From Gudongella sp964607545 (GTDB lineage: Bacteria > Bacillota > Clostridia > Tissierellales > Tissierellaceae), in assembly GCA_964607545.1 (NCBI GenBank), contig CAZSLV010000008.1, positions 1-34,349 of the forward strand: 34,349 nucleotides of DNA. Reading direction: 5' to 3'. The notes under the pieces were generated by a model. The model saw only the letters and a program-made list of their open reading frames with translations. It was not told where the DNA came from and did not search any database. The position numbers and the translations under genes were made by a program. Below, in pieces: positions 15,857-23,739 of this stretch (positions within the stretch are counted from its first letter, which is position 1; every line of letters starts with the position of its first letter).

Positions 15857-16822
15857 ATGAATAAATTAAAAACCACCCCTGTATCGCCAAAGCATAAGAC
15901 TACCATAGGTGGCCAGGCGATTATAGAGGGTGTTATGATGAGAGGGCCTGAAAAGATAGCTATAGCTGTTAGAAAGCCCGATAAGGAAATAGAATTAAAA
16001 ATAGAGCCAGTTAAATCTCTAGCGAAGAGGCACAAGATATTTAAGTTGCCCTTTATTAGGGGGGTAGTTGGTTTAATTGATGCCCTTAAAATAGGTACAG
16101 GGGCCTTGATGTATTCAGCAGAATTTTTTGAGGATGAAGTTCCCCTAGATAAGGAAGGCAATCCAAAAAAGTCAATCTTAGAAAAGATTTTTAAGGAAAA
16201 AGCCCAAGATGCTGAGATGACCATAGCAGTTATAATATCCTTAGTCCTTACAATAGGTATATTTATGGTCTTACCAAATTTAGTTACAAGTATTTTTAAA
16301 AATAGGATATCAAGTCCTATAATCCTAAACCTTATTGAGGGAGTATTTAGAATAATAATCTTTTTGGCCTATGTAGTATTAGTATCCAAGCTAGAAGATA
16401 TAAAAAGAGTTTTTCAATACCATGGTGCAGAACACAAGTCTATCCACTGTTATGAAAACGAAATGGACTTAACAGTAGAAAATGTTAAAAAATTTCCCAT
16501 ACTTCATCCTAGGTGTGGTACAAGTTTTCTATTTATGGTTATGATAGTGAGCATCTTGGTCCTATCCTTTTTTGGATGGCCAAACCCCCTCCTTCGAATT
16601 GTAACAAGAATAGCAATGTTTCCTGTAATAGCTGGGATTTCATATGAGATAAACAAGTATATAGGAAGAAGCGACACAAGGTTTTGCTATGCTCTTTCTT
16701 ATCCAGGTCTGATGGTTCAAAAGTTTGCAACTGTCAAAGAACCAGATGATTCTCAAATTGAGGTAGCAATAAAATCCTTACTTGCTGTAATTCCAGAAGA
16801 TAGAGAGGCAGACTTGTGGTAG
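15857..16822 (+). CDS. DUF1385 (YqhQ-family) membrane protein
   Basis: A 321-residue protein with the DUF1385 hallmarks: the opening IGGQAIIEGVMMRGP, the central FQYHGAEHKSIHCYE, and HPRCGTSFLFMV. About four to five hydrophobic segments follow residue 70 (strongest near 120-140, 155-175, 215-235 and 240-260). The His/Cys-rich HGAEHK and HPRCGTSF motifs suggest a metal or catalytic site, but the function is unknown. Its place between rpmE and prmC is typical in clostridia. AAGGAG seven bases before ATG sets the start. The last codons overlap the prmC start by seven bases, so the two are translationally coupled. Confidence 0.9.
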   Translation: MNKLKTTPVSPKHKTTIGGQAIIEGVMMRGPEKIAIAVRKPDKEIELKIEPVKSLAKRHKIFKLPFIRGVVGLIDALKIGTGALMYSAEFFEDEVPLDKEGNPKKSILEKIFKEKAQDAEMTIAVIISLVLTIGIFMVLPNLVTSIFKNRISSPIILNLIEGVFRIIIFLAYVVLVSKLEDIKRVFQYHGAEHKSIHCYENEMDLTVENVKKFPILHPRCGTSFLFMVMIVSILVLSFFGWPNPLLRIVTRIAMFPVIAGISYEINKYIGRSDTRFCYALSYPGLMVQKFATVKEPDDSQIEVAIKSLLAVIPEDREADLW

Positions 16823-17676
16823 TAAAAGACTTACTTTTAGAAGGTATAAAAGACTTAAACAAAAAAGAAAATATAAACGCTCAACTTGAGGTAAGACTTA
16901 TTCTATCCCATATCCTAGGGGTAGATAAGTCTTATCTTTATGGACACGAGGACCTTGTGGTTTGTGATTATGATATTAAAAGCTTTAGAGACCATATTAG
17001 GATGCGTAAAGAAGACCTACCCCTTGCCTATATATTAAAGGAAAAAGAATTTATGGGGATGAAGCTTTATATAGAAGAAGGGGTCCTTATTCCCAGGGGG
17101 GATACAGAAATCATCGTTGAATTTATAATAGCTTATATTAAGGATAAGTATAAGGATAAGCCCTTTAACCTTTTAGATATAGGGATTGGAAGTGGGGCTA
17201 TTTCACTAAGTCTAGCTAAGGAGTTTCCAAATGCTAATATTATAGGCCTTGATTTATATGATAAACCCTTAAGGGTTTCAAAGATTAATAAAAAAGCTTT
17301 GGGCTTAGAAAATGTAAAGTTTATTAAGAGTAACCTCTTTTCCTCCCTAGATAAAAAGGCTTATTGTGAATATTTTGATATTATAGTTTCAAATCCCCCT
17401 TATATAAAAGAGGAGGATATCCAAAGCCTAGATAGGGATGTAAAAGATTATGAACCCAGAGAAGCCCTAAGCGGGGGTAAAGATGGCTTGGATTTTTATA
17501 GGAAGATAACAAAAGAAGCTAGGGAGTATTTAAAGAAAGATGGTCTTTTAGTATATGAAATAGGCTATGACCAAGCTAAAATGGTAGAAGGTATATTAAG
17601 TAAAGATGGGTATAAGGATATAAAGGCAATCAATGATTTGGAAAATAGGAATAGGCTTATAAAGGCCAACAAGTAA
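16816..17676 (+). CDS. prmC: Release factor glutamine N5-methyltransferase
   Basis: A 286-residue S-adenosylmethionine-dependent enzyme that methylates the Gln of the GGQ motif in release factors RF1 and RF2. An N-terminal helical domain (about residues 1-75) is followed by the Rossmann methyltransferase domain with DIGIGSGAISLSLA (about 119-132) and the catalytic NPPY motif (193-196). It starts at GTG 16816 inside the end of the DUF1385 gene, with GAGAGG upstream. Its substrate, RF1, is encoded at 18845, after two CHR transporter genes placed between them. Confidence 0.95.
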   Translation: MVVKDLLLEGIKDLNKKENINAQLEVRLILSHILGVDKSYLYGHEDLVVCDYDIKSFRDHIRMRKEDLPLAYILKEKEFMGMKLYIEEGVLIPRGDTEIIVEFIIAYIKDKYKDKPFNLLDIGIGSGAISLSLAKEFPNANIIGLDLYDKPLRVSKINKKALGLENVKFIKSNLFSSLDKKAYCEYFDIIVSNPPYIKEEDIQSLDRDVKDYEPREALSGGKDGLDFYRKITKEAREYLKKDGLLVYEIGYDQAKMVEGILSKDGYKDIKAINDLENRNRLIKANK

Positions 17677-17687
17677 GGAGGGGGAAT

Positions 17688-18209
17688 TTGCAAGTTTTAC
17701 TAGAACTATTTATATCGTTTTTTAAAATAGGAGCCTTTAGTTTTGGAGGAGGCTATGCTATGCTCCCCTTAATTGAAGAAGAAGTAATCAGGGTCCATGG
17801 GTGGATAACAACATCAGAGTATATAGATGTCCTAGCCATAGCAGAAATGACACCAGGTCCCATAGCCGTAAATTCAGCAACTTTTCTAGGCTATAAGGTG
17901 GCTGGTGTTATGGGGTCAGCAGTTTCTACTTTTGGAGTAATCCTACCTTCATTTTTAGTTATGAGTTTGATCTTTCATTTTGTATTTAAATTTAAGAACT
18001 CTCCCTATGTGGATTGGATTTTTATGGGGATTAGGCCAGTTGTCCTAGGCCTTATAGCAGCAGCTGCTATAAGTGTTGGAAGGTCAACCTTTGTAGATTT
18101 AACATCTGTACTTATTGGAGTATTTTTATTTTATATAGTAGCATTTAGAGAATTTAACCCAATCTTAGCCATTATACTTGCAGGAGTATTGGGAATTGTA
18201 TTTTATTAG
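17688..18209 (+). CDS. Half-size CHR-family (chromate) transporter, first subunit
   Basis: A 173-residue membrane protein that is a single CHR domain, the half-length kind that works as a pair. The signature GAFSFGGGYAMLP lies at residues 14-26, and the conserved TPGPIAVNSATF follows near 55-66. About five to six hydrophobic helices make up the rest. Bidomain ChrA proteins export chromate by proton antiport, but the true substrate of paired half-size forms in anaerobes is often unknown. The start is TTG with GGAGGGGG before it. The second half-transporter begins 12 bases after the stop. Confidence 0.88.
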   Translation: MQVLLELFISFFKIGAFSFGGGYAMLPLIEEEVIRVHGWITTSEYIDVLAIAEMTPGPIAVNSATFLGYKVAGVMGSAVSTFGVILPSFLVMSLIFHFVFKFKNSPYVDWIFMGIRPVVLGLIAAAAISVGRSTFVDLTSVLIGVFLFYIVAFREFNPILAIILAGVLGIVFY

Positions 18210-18221
18210 GGAGGTGAAGGG

Positions 18222-18764
18222 ATGCTTTTTGATTTATTTTTTACATTTTTTAAAATAGGTGCCTTTACCTTTGGTGGGGGCTATGCCATGCTACCTATAA
18301 TTCAAAAGGAAATAGTTGAAAGTAAGGGGCTTATTAGCGAGGAAGAATTTTTAGATGCCATAGCCCTAGCCCAAGCATCTCCAGGACCTGTAGCAGTAAA
18401 CACAAGTGTCTATGTTGGTTATAGGGTTAGGGGTTTTAAGGGGGCAATAGCTGCTACCCTGGGGGCTGTCTTACCCTCCTTTATAATAATCTTATTTATA
18501 GCCATGTACTTTATTCAATTTAGGTCTAATCCAATAGTTGAAAAAGTATTTTTAGGGATAAGACCAGCTATAGTTGCCCTAATCCTTGCAGCTGTATATA
18601 AGATGTGGGTTAAGACTAAGAGAACTTATCTTAAGTTTTTCATAGCCCTTGCCACTATTTTTATTATAATTTTTTTAGGAATATCCCCAGTTTGGGTTGT
18701 TATTACAGGGGCCCTTGGGTCTGTATTTTACCATAAGTTTATTTTAAAGGCAGATGAAACTTAG
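18222..18764 (+). CDS. Half-size CHR-family (chromate) transporter, second subunit
   Basis: A 180-residue single CHR domain, homologous to the preceding gene: GAFTFGGGYAMLP (residues 10-22) and SPGPVAVNTSVYVGYRV match its two motifs. About six hydrophobic segments are present. The pair probably forms a heterodimer with opposed topology, as is known for short-chain CHR pairs in other bacteria. GGGAGGTG precedes the ATG. It ends the run that began with the DUF1385 gene; prfA downstream has its own promoter overlapping this gene's 3' flank. Confidence 0.88.
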   Translation: MLFDLFFTFFKIGAFTFGGGYAMLPIIQKEIVESKGLISEEEFLDAIALAQASPGPVAVNTSVYVGYRVRGFKGAIAATLGAVLPSFIIILFIAMYFIQFRSNPIVEKVFLGIRPAIVALILAAVYKMWVKTKRTYLKFFIALATIFIIIFLGISPVWVVITGALGSVFYHKFILKADET

Positions 18765-18769
18765 CCCAC

Positions 18770-18798
18770 TTGTAAAATACCCTTAAGAATATTATAAT
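18770..18798 (+). promoter_or_regulatory. Promoter of prfA
   Basis: TTGTAA (18770-18775), 17 bases, TATAAT (18793-18798), 47 bases before the prfA start. Confidence 0.7.
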
Positions 18799-18844
18799 AA
18801 TGAAGAGAATAAAACTATTTTAGATATAGAGAGAGGTTTTTATC

Positions 18845-19915
18845 GTGTTAGAAAAATTAGCGTTTTTAGAAGAAAAGTACAAGGAACTGGTCCAAAAAAC
18901 AATGGATCCAGATTTAATAAACGAAGATAGGGAAGAATGGCAAAGGGTTATGAAGGAGCAATCTGACATTGAACCTATAGTTGAAAAGTATAGAGAATAT
19001 ACCAGGGTCTTATCAGAATTAGATGATGCTAAGGCCATGCTATATGATAAGCTTGATGATGATATGAAGGAAATGGTAAAGGAAGAAGTTAAGGAACTTG
19101 AAGAAAGCGTAGCAGAAATTGAGGAAGAAATTAGGATTATGCTAATACCTACTGACCCTAATGACCATAAGAATGTTATTGTTGAAATTCGTGGTGGTGC
19201 AGGTGGAGATGAGGCTGCCCTTTTTGCAGGAGTTTTATTTAGGATGTTTTTAAGGTATGCTGAAAGAAACCACTGGAAGGTAGATATTATGAATACCAAT
19301 GAAATTGGTATTGGTGGTTATAAGGAAGTTATATTTATGATAAAGGGTAAGGGGGCCTATAGCAGGTTAAAGTATGAATCTGGTGTCCACAGGGTACAAA
19401 GGGTACCTGAAACTGAATCAAGTGGGAGAATCCATACATCGACTGTTACAGTAGCTGTCCTTCCAGAGGCAGAGGATATAGATATTGAAATAGCACCAAG
19501 TGAATTAAGGGTGGATGTATTTAGGTCTTCAGGTAATGGAGGTCAATCTGTAAATACAACTGACTCAGCAGTTAGGATGACCCATATCCCAACAGGTATT
19601 GTAGTTTCCTGTCAAGATGAAAAGAGTCAGCTTAAAAACAAGGATAAGGCACTTAAAATTTTAAAGTCAAAGCTATATGACTTAAAACTTCAAGAACAAA
19701 ATACTGAGCTTGCTCAAATGAAAAAAGGTCAAGTAGGTACTGGGGATAGGTCCGAAAGAATTAGGACTTATAACTTCCCACAAGGTAGGGTAACTGACCA
19801 CAGGATAAACCTAACCCTATATAAGTTAAATAACTTTGTAGATGGGGACCTTGATGAAATGATTGATGCCCTAATAACATCAGACCAAGCAGAAAAAATG
19901 CAAGAAATAAGCTAA
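18845..19915 (+). CDS. prfA: Peptide chain release factor 1
   Basis: A 356-residue class I release factor that reads UAA and UAG. The stop-codon recognition tripeptide is Pro188-Glu-Thr190 (the RF1 PxT motif, here PET). The catalytic GGQ motif is at 232-234 in SSGNGGQSVNTTDSA. The N-terminal coiled domain is rich in Glu/Lys. It starts at GTG with GAGAGG upstream. PrmC, its methylase, is encoded nearby. RF1 serves every gene end in this window except that of tagO, which needs RF2. Confidence 0.97.
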   Translation: MLEKLAFLEEKYKELVQKTMDPDLINEDREEWQRVMKEQSDIEPIVEKYREYTRVLSELDDAKAMLYDKLDDDMKEMVKEEVKELEESVAEIEEEIRIMLIPTDPNDHKNVIVEIRGGAGGDEAALFAGVLFRMFLRYAERNHWKVDIMNTNEIGIGGYKEVIFMIKGKGAYSRLKYESGVHRVQRVPETESSGRIHTSTVTVAVLPEAEDIDIEIAPSELRVDVFRSSGNGGQSVNTTDSAVRMTHIPTGIVVSCQDEKSQLKNKDKALKILKSKLYDLKLQEQNTELAQMKKGQVGTGDRSERIRTYNFPQGRVTDHRINLTLYKLNNFVDGDLDEMIDALITSDQAEKMQEIS

Positions 19916-19938
19916 GAGGGGAAACCCTCTTTTAGTTT
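19914..19938 (+). terminator. Weak terminator after prfA
   Basis: AAGAGGG (19914-19920), GAAA loop, CCCTCTT (19925-19931), then a T-rich stretch broken by AG. It overlaps the prfA stop. It may allow read-through into the next gene. Confidence 0.6.
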
Positions 19939-19966
19939 TGTAATTAAGGAAAGGAAAGTAAGCTTT

Positions 19967-21019
19967 ATGAAAACCCAGGTTAAAAAGATAAGAGATCTTA
20001 ATATAGATATAGGTATAATTAAAGAAGCAGGCCATATCATAAAGGGAGGGGACCTTGTTGCCTTCCCAACTGAAACAGTCTATGGACTAGGGGCAGATGG
20101 TTTAAATGAAGAAGCAGTTAAAAAAATCTACCTTGCCAAGGGAAGGCCATCAGATAACCCCTTAATCCTACATATTGATTCAATTTCAATGTTAGAAAGG
20201 CTAGTTAAAGAGGTTACTGAAGAAGCCAAGTTGTTAATAGAAGCCTTTTGGCCAGGCCCCTTAACCATAGTTTTAAAAAAGAATAGCCTGGTACCAAGCA
20301 TTATAAGTGCTGGCCTAGATAGTGTAGCCATAAGGATGCCAAATAATCCTATAGCCCTAGCCTTAATTAAGGAAACAAACACACCAATTGCAGCCCCTTC
20401 AGCAAACACATCAGGTAGGCCCTCTCCAACAAGACCAGACCATGTCCTAGAAGATATGGTGGATAAAATCCCCCTAATTATAGATGGGGGAGAAACAGGG
20501 GTAGGACTTGAATCTACAGTGATTGACTTAAGTGAAAATACCCCCCTAATACTAAGACCAGGTGGGGTAACAATAGAAGAAATTAAAAAAATCCTTCCAA
20601 ATGTTAGGCTAGACCCTGGCCTAGTAGAAAATGATAAGCTTAATTTAATTCCAAAATCCCCTGGGCAAAAGTACCGCCACTATGCACCCAAGGCCCAAAT
20701 GGTCCTTTATGTTGGAAAGAGGGAAGATAGACTTGATGCTATTGTAAAAAGGGCAGAAAAAGAGTCTGCCAAGGGGAAAAAGGTTGGTATCTTGGGATTT
20801 GAAGAAAACAAGGATTCTTTTAAGGACTTTCCCCACCTTATACTTGGCCTAGAAAATGACAAGGCAAAAATAGCCCATGTTTTATTTGATTCTCTTAGGA
20901 GGCTTGATGATTTAGGCCTTGACCTTATACTTTGCGAGGGCTTGGATTCTGATAATATTGGTATGGCTATAATGAATAGATTAGAAAAGGCTTCGGGTGG
21001 GAATATAGTTTATGTATAG
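19967..21019 (+). CDS. tsaC: Threonylcarbamoyl-AMP synthase (TsaC2/Sua5 type)
   Basis: A 350-residue enzyme that makes threonylcarbamoyl-AMP from Thr, bicarbonate and ATP for the t6A37 modification of ANN-decoding tRNAs. The YrdC/TsaC domain (about residues 20-205) shows GGDLVAFPTETVYGLGADG, KGRPSDNPLILHI and APSANTSGRPSPT. A linker with SPGQKYRHYAPKAQ leads into the C-terminal SUA5 domain (about 235-350), so this is the long form. It lies 51 bases after prfA and runs directly into ywlE and rpiB, the order known from Bacillus (ywlC, ywlE, ywlF). Confidence 0.96.
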   Translation: MKTQVKKIRDLNIDIGIIKEAGHIIKGGDLVAFPTETVYGLGADGLNEEAVKKIYLAKGRPSDNPLILHIDSISMLERLVKEVTEEAKLLIEAFWPGPLTIVLKKNSLVPSIISAGLDSVAIRMPNNPIALALIKETNTPIAAPSANTSGRPSPTRPDHVLEDMVDKIPLIIDGGETGVGLESTVIDLSENTPLILRPGGVTIEEIKKILPNVRLDPGLVENDKLNLIPKSPGQKYRHYAPKAQMVLYVGKREDRLDAIVKRAEKESAKGKKVGILGFEENKDSFKDFPHLILGLENDKAKIAHVLFDSLRRLDDLGLDLILCEGLDSDNIGMAIMNRLEKASGGNIVYV

Positions 21020-21030
21020 GAGGTATTTTT

Positions 21031-21480
21031 ATGAGGATCTTATTTGTTTGTACTGGCAATACTTGTAGGAGTCCTATGGCTGAGGCCTTGTTAAAGGAGA
21101 TAGCTGAGGAGAGAAATTTAAAATTACAAGTAAAGTCAGCTGGCATTTTTGCACCCAATGGACAAGAAGCTAGTAGGCATGCAGTAGAAGTAATAGGAAA
21201 TGAAGATATTTTAAACCATAAGTCTAAGGTCTTAACTGAGGAACTAATGGACTGGGCAGAGCTAGTCCTTGTTATGACTAAGTCTCACTTAAAGATGGTA
21301 GAGGACATGTATCCAGATAAAAGTTATAAGACCCACTTACTCTTAGATTTTGCTGAATATGAAGATAAGGATGTAGCTGACCCCTATGGGGGTTCTTTAA
21401 AGGACTATAAGAGGGTTAAGGTTCAATTAGAAGATGCTATCTTTGCCCTGTTAGATAAGATATATGAGGAGGAGATCTAG
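21031..21480 (+). CDS. ywlE: Low-molecular-weight protein arginine phosphatase
   Basis: A 149-residue LMW-phosphatase fold. The P-loop CTGNTCRS places the nucleophile at Cys7, Thr at 11 and Arg at 13, the same numbering as in Bacillus YwlE. Thr11 is the known determinant for phosphoarginine over phosphotyrosine. The general acid lies in ADPYGG near residue 118. It would reverse McsB-type arginine phosphorylation, which marks proteins for ClpC-ClpP. AGGAGG precedes the ATG, 11 bases after tsaC, and its stop shares one base with the GTG of rpiB. Confidence 0.93.
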   Translation: MRILFVCTGNTCRSPMAEALLKEIAEERNLKLQVKSAGIFAPNGQEASRHAVEVIGNEDILNHKSKVLTEELMDWAELVLVMTKSHLKMVEDMYPDKSYKTHLLLDFAEYEDKDVADPYGGSLKDYKRVKVQLEDAIFALLDKIYEEEI

Positions 21481-21929
21481 TGAAAATTGGAGTTGGAAGT
21501 GACCATGGGGGATATTATTTAAAAGAAGAGCTAAAGGAATATATGAAAGAATTGGGTATAGACGTGGTTGATTTTGGCACAAATTCTACAGATTCAGTGG
21601 ACTATCCAGATTATGGGGAAATAGTTGCCAAGGCAGTAGCCAATAAGGAAGTTGACAGGGGTCTTGTAATTTGTGGGACAGGAATTGGAATCTCCCTAGC
21701 TGCAAATAAGGTTAAGGGAATAAGGTGCGCCCTGTGTGGGGATGTTTACTCTGCAAAGATGAGTAGGGCCCACAACAATGCCAATATGATAGCCCTTGGG
21801 GGGAGAGTGGTTGGAGTAGACCTTGCCAAGGAAATCCTACAAGCTTATCTAAGCACAGAATTTGAGGGTGGCCGTCACGAAAGAAGAGTTGATAAAATTA
21901 ATGATATAGAAGATAGATTTATGGTATAA
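21480..21929 (+). CDS. rpiB: Ribose-5-phosphate isomerase B
   Basis: A 149-residue cytosolic sugar isomerase of the RpiB/LacAB family interconverting ribose 5-phosphate and ribulose 5-phosphate. The opening IGVGSDHGGYYLKE, catalytic Cys65 in VICGTGIGIS, and MSRAHNNANM with the second active-site His are all present. The start is GTG overlapping the ywlE stop (TAGTG), served by GGAGGAG within ywlE, so translation is coupled. It belongs to the tsaC-ywlE-rpiB-upp transcript. Allose or galactose phosphate activity is possible in this family, but the context favours ribose. Confidence 0.95.
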   Translation: MKIGVGSDHGGYYLKEELKEYMKELGIDVVDFGTNSTDSVDYPDYGEIVAKAVANKEVDRGLVICGTGIGISLAANKVKGIRCALCGDVYSAKMSRAHNNANMIALGGRVVGVDLAKEILQAYLSTEFEGGRHERRVDKINDIEDRFMV

Positions 21930-21961
21930 TATTAAAGATGAAAATTGAAGGGAGAGGTTTT

Positions 21962-22591
21962 ATGTCAAAATTAGTCTTAATGGATCACCCGCTTATCAAG
22001 CATAAGATAACTATGATACGAAATATAGAAACTGGATCTAAGGATTTTAGAGAATTGGTTACTGAATTATCTACATTGATGGCCTATGAAGTAACAAGGG
22101 ATTTTACCCTTGAGGATGTGGAAATAGAAACGCCAATTACTAAAATGATGTCTCCAGTTATATCTGGAAAGAAGGTAGGTTTAATTCCAATCCTAAGGGC
22201 TGGACTTGGCATGGTTGATGGGATGTTAAACTTAATACCTGCAGCTAAGGTTGGTCATATAGGCCTCTATAGGGACCCAGAGACCCTTTTACCTGTAGAG
22301 TATTATTGTAAGCTTCCAATGGATATAGCTGAAAGAGACTTAATAGTTTTAGATCCTATGCTTGCAACAGGGGGGTCTGCTATTGCAGCCATAGACTTTT
22401 TGAAAAAAAGTGGAGCAAAAAACATTAAGCTAGTTTGTTTAATTGGGGCCCCTGAAGGGGTAGAAGCTGTCCAAAAACACGCTCCAGATGTTGACATATA
22501 CCTTGCAGCTCTTGATGAAAAATTAAATGAACATGCTTATATAGTTCCTGGTTTAGGAGATGCAGGAGATAGGCTATTTGGGACTAAGTAA
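21962..22591 (+). CDS. upp: Uracil phosphoribosyltransferase
   Basis: A 209-residue enzyme, the standard length, that makes UMP from uracil and PRPP in pyrimidine salvage. The PRPP loop is VLDPMLATGGSAIAAI, and the uracil-binding end PGLGDAGDRLFGTK is complete. An upstream ATG at 21938 would add eight residues, but GGAGAGG before ATG 21962 and the family N-terminus MSKLVLMDHPLIKHK fix the start. It is the last gene of the prfA/tsaC-side run and is closed by a terminator. Confidence 0.97.
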   Translation: MSKLVLMDHPLIKHKITMIRNIETGSKDFRELVTELSTLMAYEVTRDFTLEDVEIETPITKMMSPVISGKKVGLIPILRAGLGMVDGMLNLIPAAKVGHIGLYRDPETLLPVEYYCKLPMDIAERDLIVLDPMLATGGSAIAAIDFLKKSGAKNIKLVCLIGAPEGVEAVQKHAPDVDIYLAALDEKLNEHAYIVPGLGDAGDRLFGTK

Positions 22592-22597
22592 TCCTTG

Positions 22598-22629
22598 GAG
22601 CAGTCTTTACTGCTCTTTTTTTCTTTTTT
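22598..22629 (+). terminator. Intrinsic terminator of upp
   Basis: GAGCAGT (22598-22604) pairs with ACTGCTC (22609-22615), CTTT loop, followed by long T runs. Confidence 0.9.
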
Positions 22630-22634
22630 TAAGT

Positions 22635-22663
22635 TTGACTTATAATAAAGAGTCAGATATTAT
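22635..22663 (+). promoter_or_regulatory. Promoter of tagO-mnaA
   Basis: TTGACT (22635-22640), 17 bases, TATTAT (22658-22663), 30 bases before the tagO start. Confidence 0.7.
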
Positions 22664-22692
22664 CTATATATTACTAGTTAGGAGATCTTATT

Positions 22693-23739
22693 ATGCAAAG
22701 AGTTTTACTTCCATTTGTAACTACATTTATACTTGCTTTAATCTTAACCCCCTTAGTGATAAGGTTTGCAAAAAAAATAGGGGCTATGGATGTGCCAAAG
22801 GATGAAAGAAGGGTACATAAGGTTGCCATGCCCCTTATGGGGGGCCTAGCCATGTATATAGGTGTACTTGCAGGGATGTTAATATTTTTACCTAAAGATA
22901 AGACCCTTATAGGAATTATCCTAGGGGCAACTATAATATTAATATCTGGGATTAAAGATGATATAAAGGGGACAAGCCCCAAAGAAAAATTATTTTATCA
23001 AATACTTGCAGCAGGTGTGGCCATTTGGGGTGGGATACACATAGACTACATAACAAATCCCTTTGCCCAAGGTCCTAGTGGCTTTGATTTAAGCTTTTTA
23101 TCCATACCAATAACCATATTTTGGATAGTAGGAATTACTAATACCCTTAACCTTATAGACGGGCTTGATGGCCTAGCTGGAGGGGTTGCATTTATTTCTA
23201 GCTTTTCCTTTATGCTAGTAGCCATAAAGATGGGTTTAGGTTTTATAGGTATCTTAGCAGCCCTAGTAGCAGGGGCCTGCCTGGGCTTTTTACCCTATAA
23301 CTTTAATCCTGCCAAGATATTTATGGGAGATACAGGGTCCTTGTTTTTAGGTTATATGCTATCTTTAATATCTATAGAAGGAGCCCTTAAAAGCGTTGCT
23401 ACAATAGCCATGATAATACCAATAATAATACTTGGGGTTCCCATTTTTGATACGACCTTTGCAATATTTAGGAGGCTTTTAAGTGGCCAATCAATAATGA
23501 CAGCAGATAAAAGTCACCTCCACCATAAACTCTTGGATAAGGGCTTTTCACAAAAACAAACTGTCCTAATACTTTATGCTATATCAGGTATATTTGGGTT
23601 ATTTGCAGTACTTGTATCAAAGGCTAATAGTAGCCAAGCTGTTTGGATGTCGGCATTATTATTTGTTATCACCTTGATTTTTGCCTTTAGGCTGGGCATG
23701 TTTACATCAAGAAGTAAAGAGGAGGAAGACCAAAAATGA
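22693..23739 (+). CDS. tagO: Undecaprenyl-phosphate GlcNAc-1-phosphate transferase
   Basis: A 348-residue membrane enzyme of the MraY/WecA/TagO family that loads GlcNAc-1-phosphate onto undecaprenyl phosphate, the first step of teichoic acid or other secondary wall polymers. About ten to eleven hydrophobic helices are seen. Motifs are DVPKDERRVHKVAMPLMGG, NLIDGLDGLAGG with the catalytic Asp, FMGDTGSLFLGY and the HHKLL loop near residue 278. The stop TGA overlaps the ATG of mnaA (ATGA). It is the only gene in the window ending in TGA. The wall polymers it starts could anchor the SLH protein at 4591. Confidence 0.93.
   Translation: MQRVLLPFVTTFILALILTPLVIRFAKKIGAMDVPKDERRVHKVAMPLMGGLAMYIGVLAGMLIFLPKDKTLIGIILGATIILISGIKDDIKGTSPKEKLFYQILAAGVAIWGGIHIDYITNPFAQGPSGFDLSFLSIPITIFWIVGITNTLNLIDGLDGLAGGVAFISSFSFMLVAIKMGLGFIGILAALVAGACLGFLPYNFNPAKIFMGDTGSLFLGYMLSLISIEGALKSVATIAMIIPIIILGVPIFDTTFAIFRRLLSGQSIMTADKSHLHHKLLDKGFSQKQTVLILYAISGIFGLFAVLVSKANSSQAVWMSALLFVITLIFAFRLGMFTSRSKEEEDQK

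Noticed and set aside
22560..22805. 81-residue frame across the upp-tagO gap
   Set aside because: It begins inside upp, crosses the terminator and promoter, and overlaps tagO in another frame.
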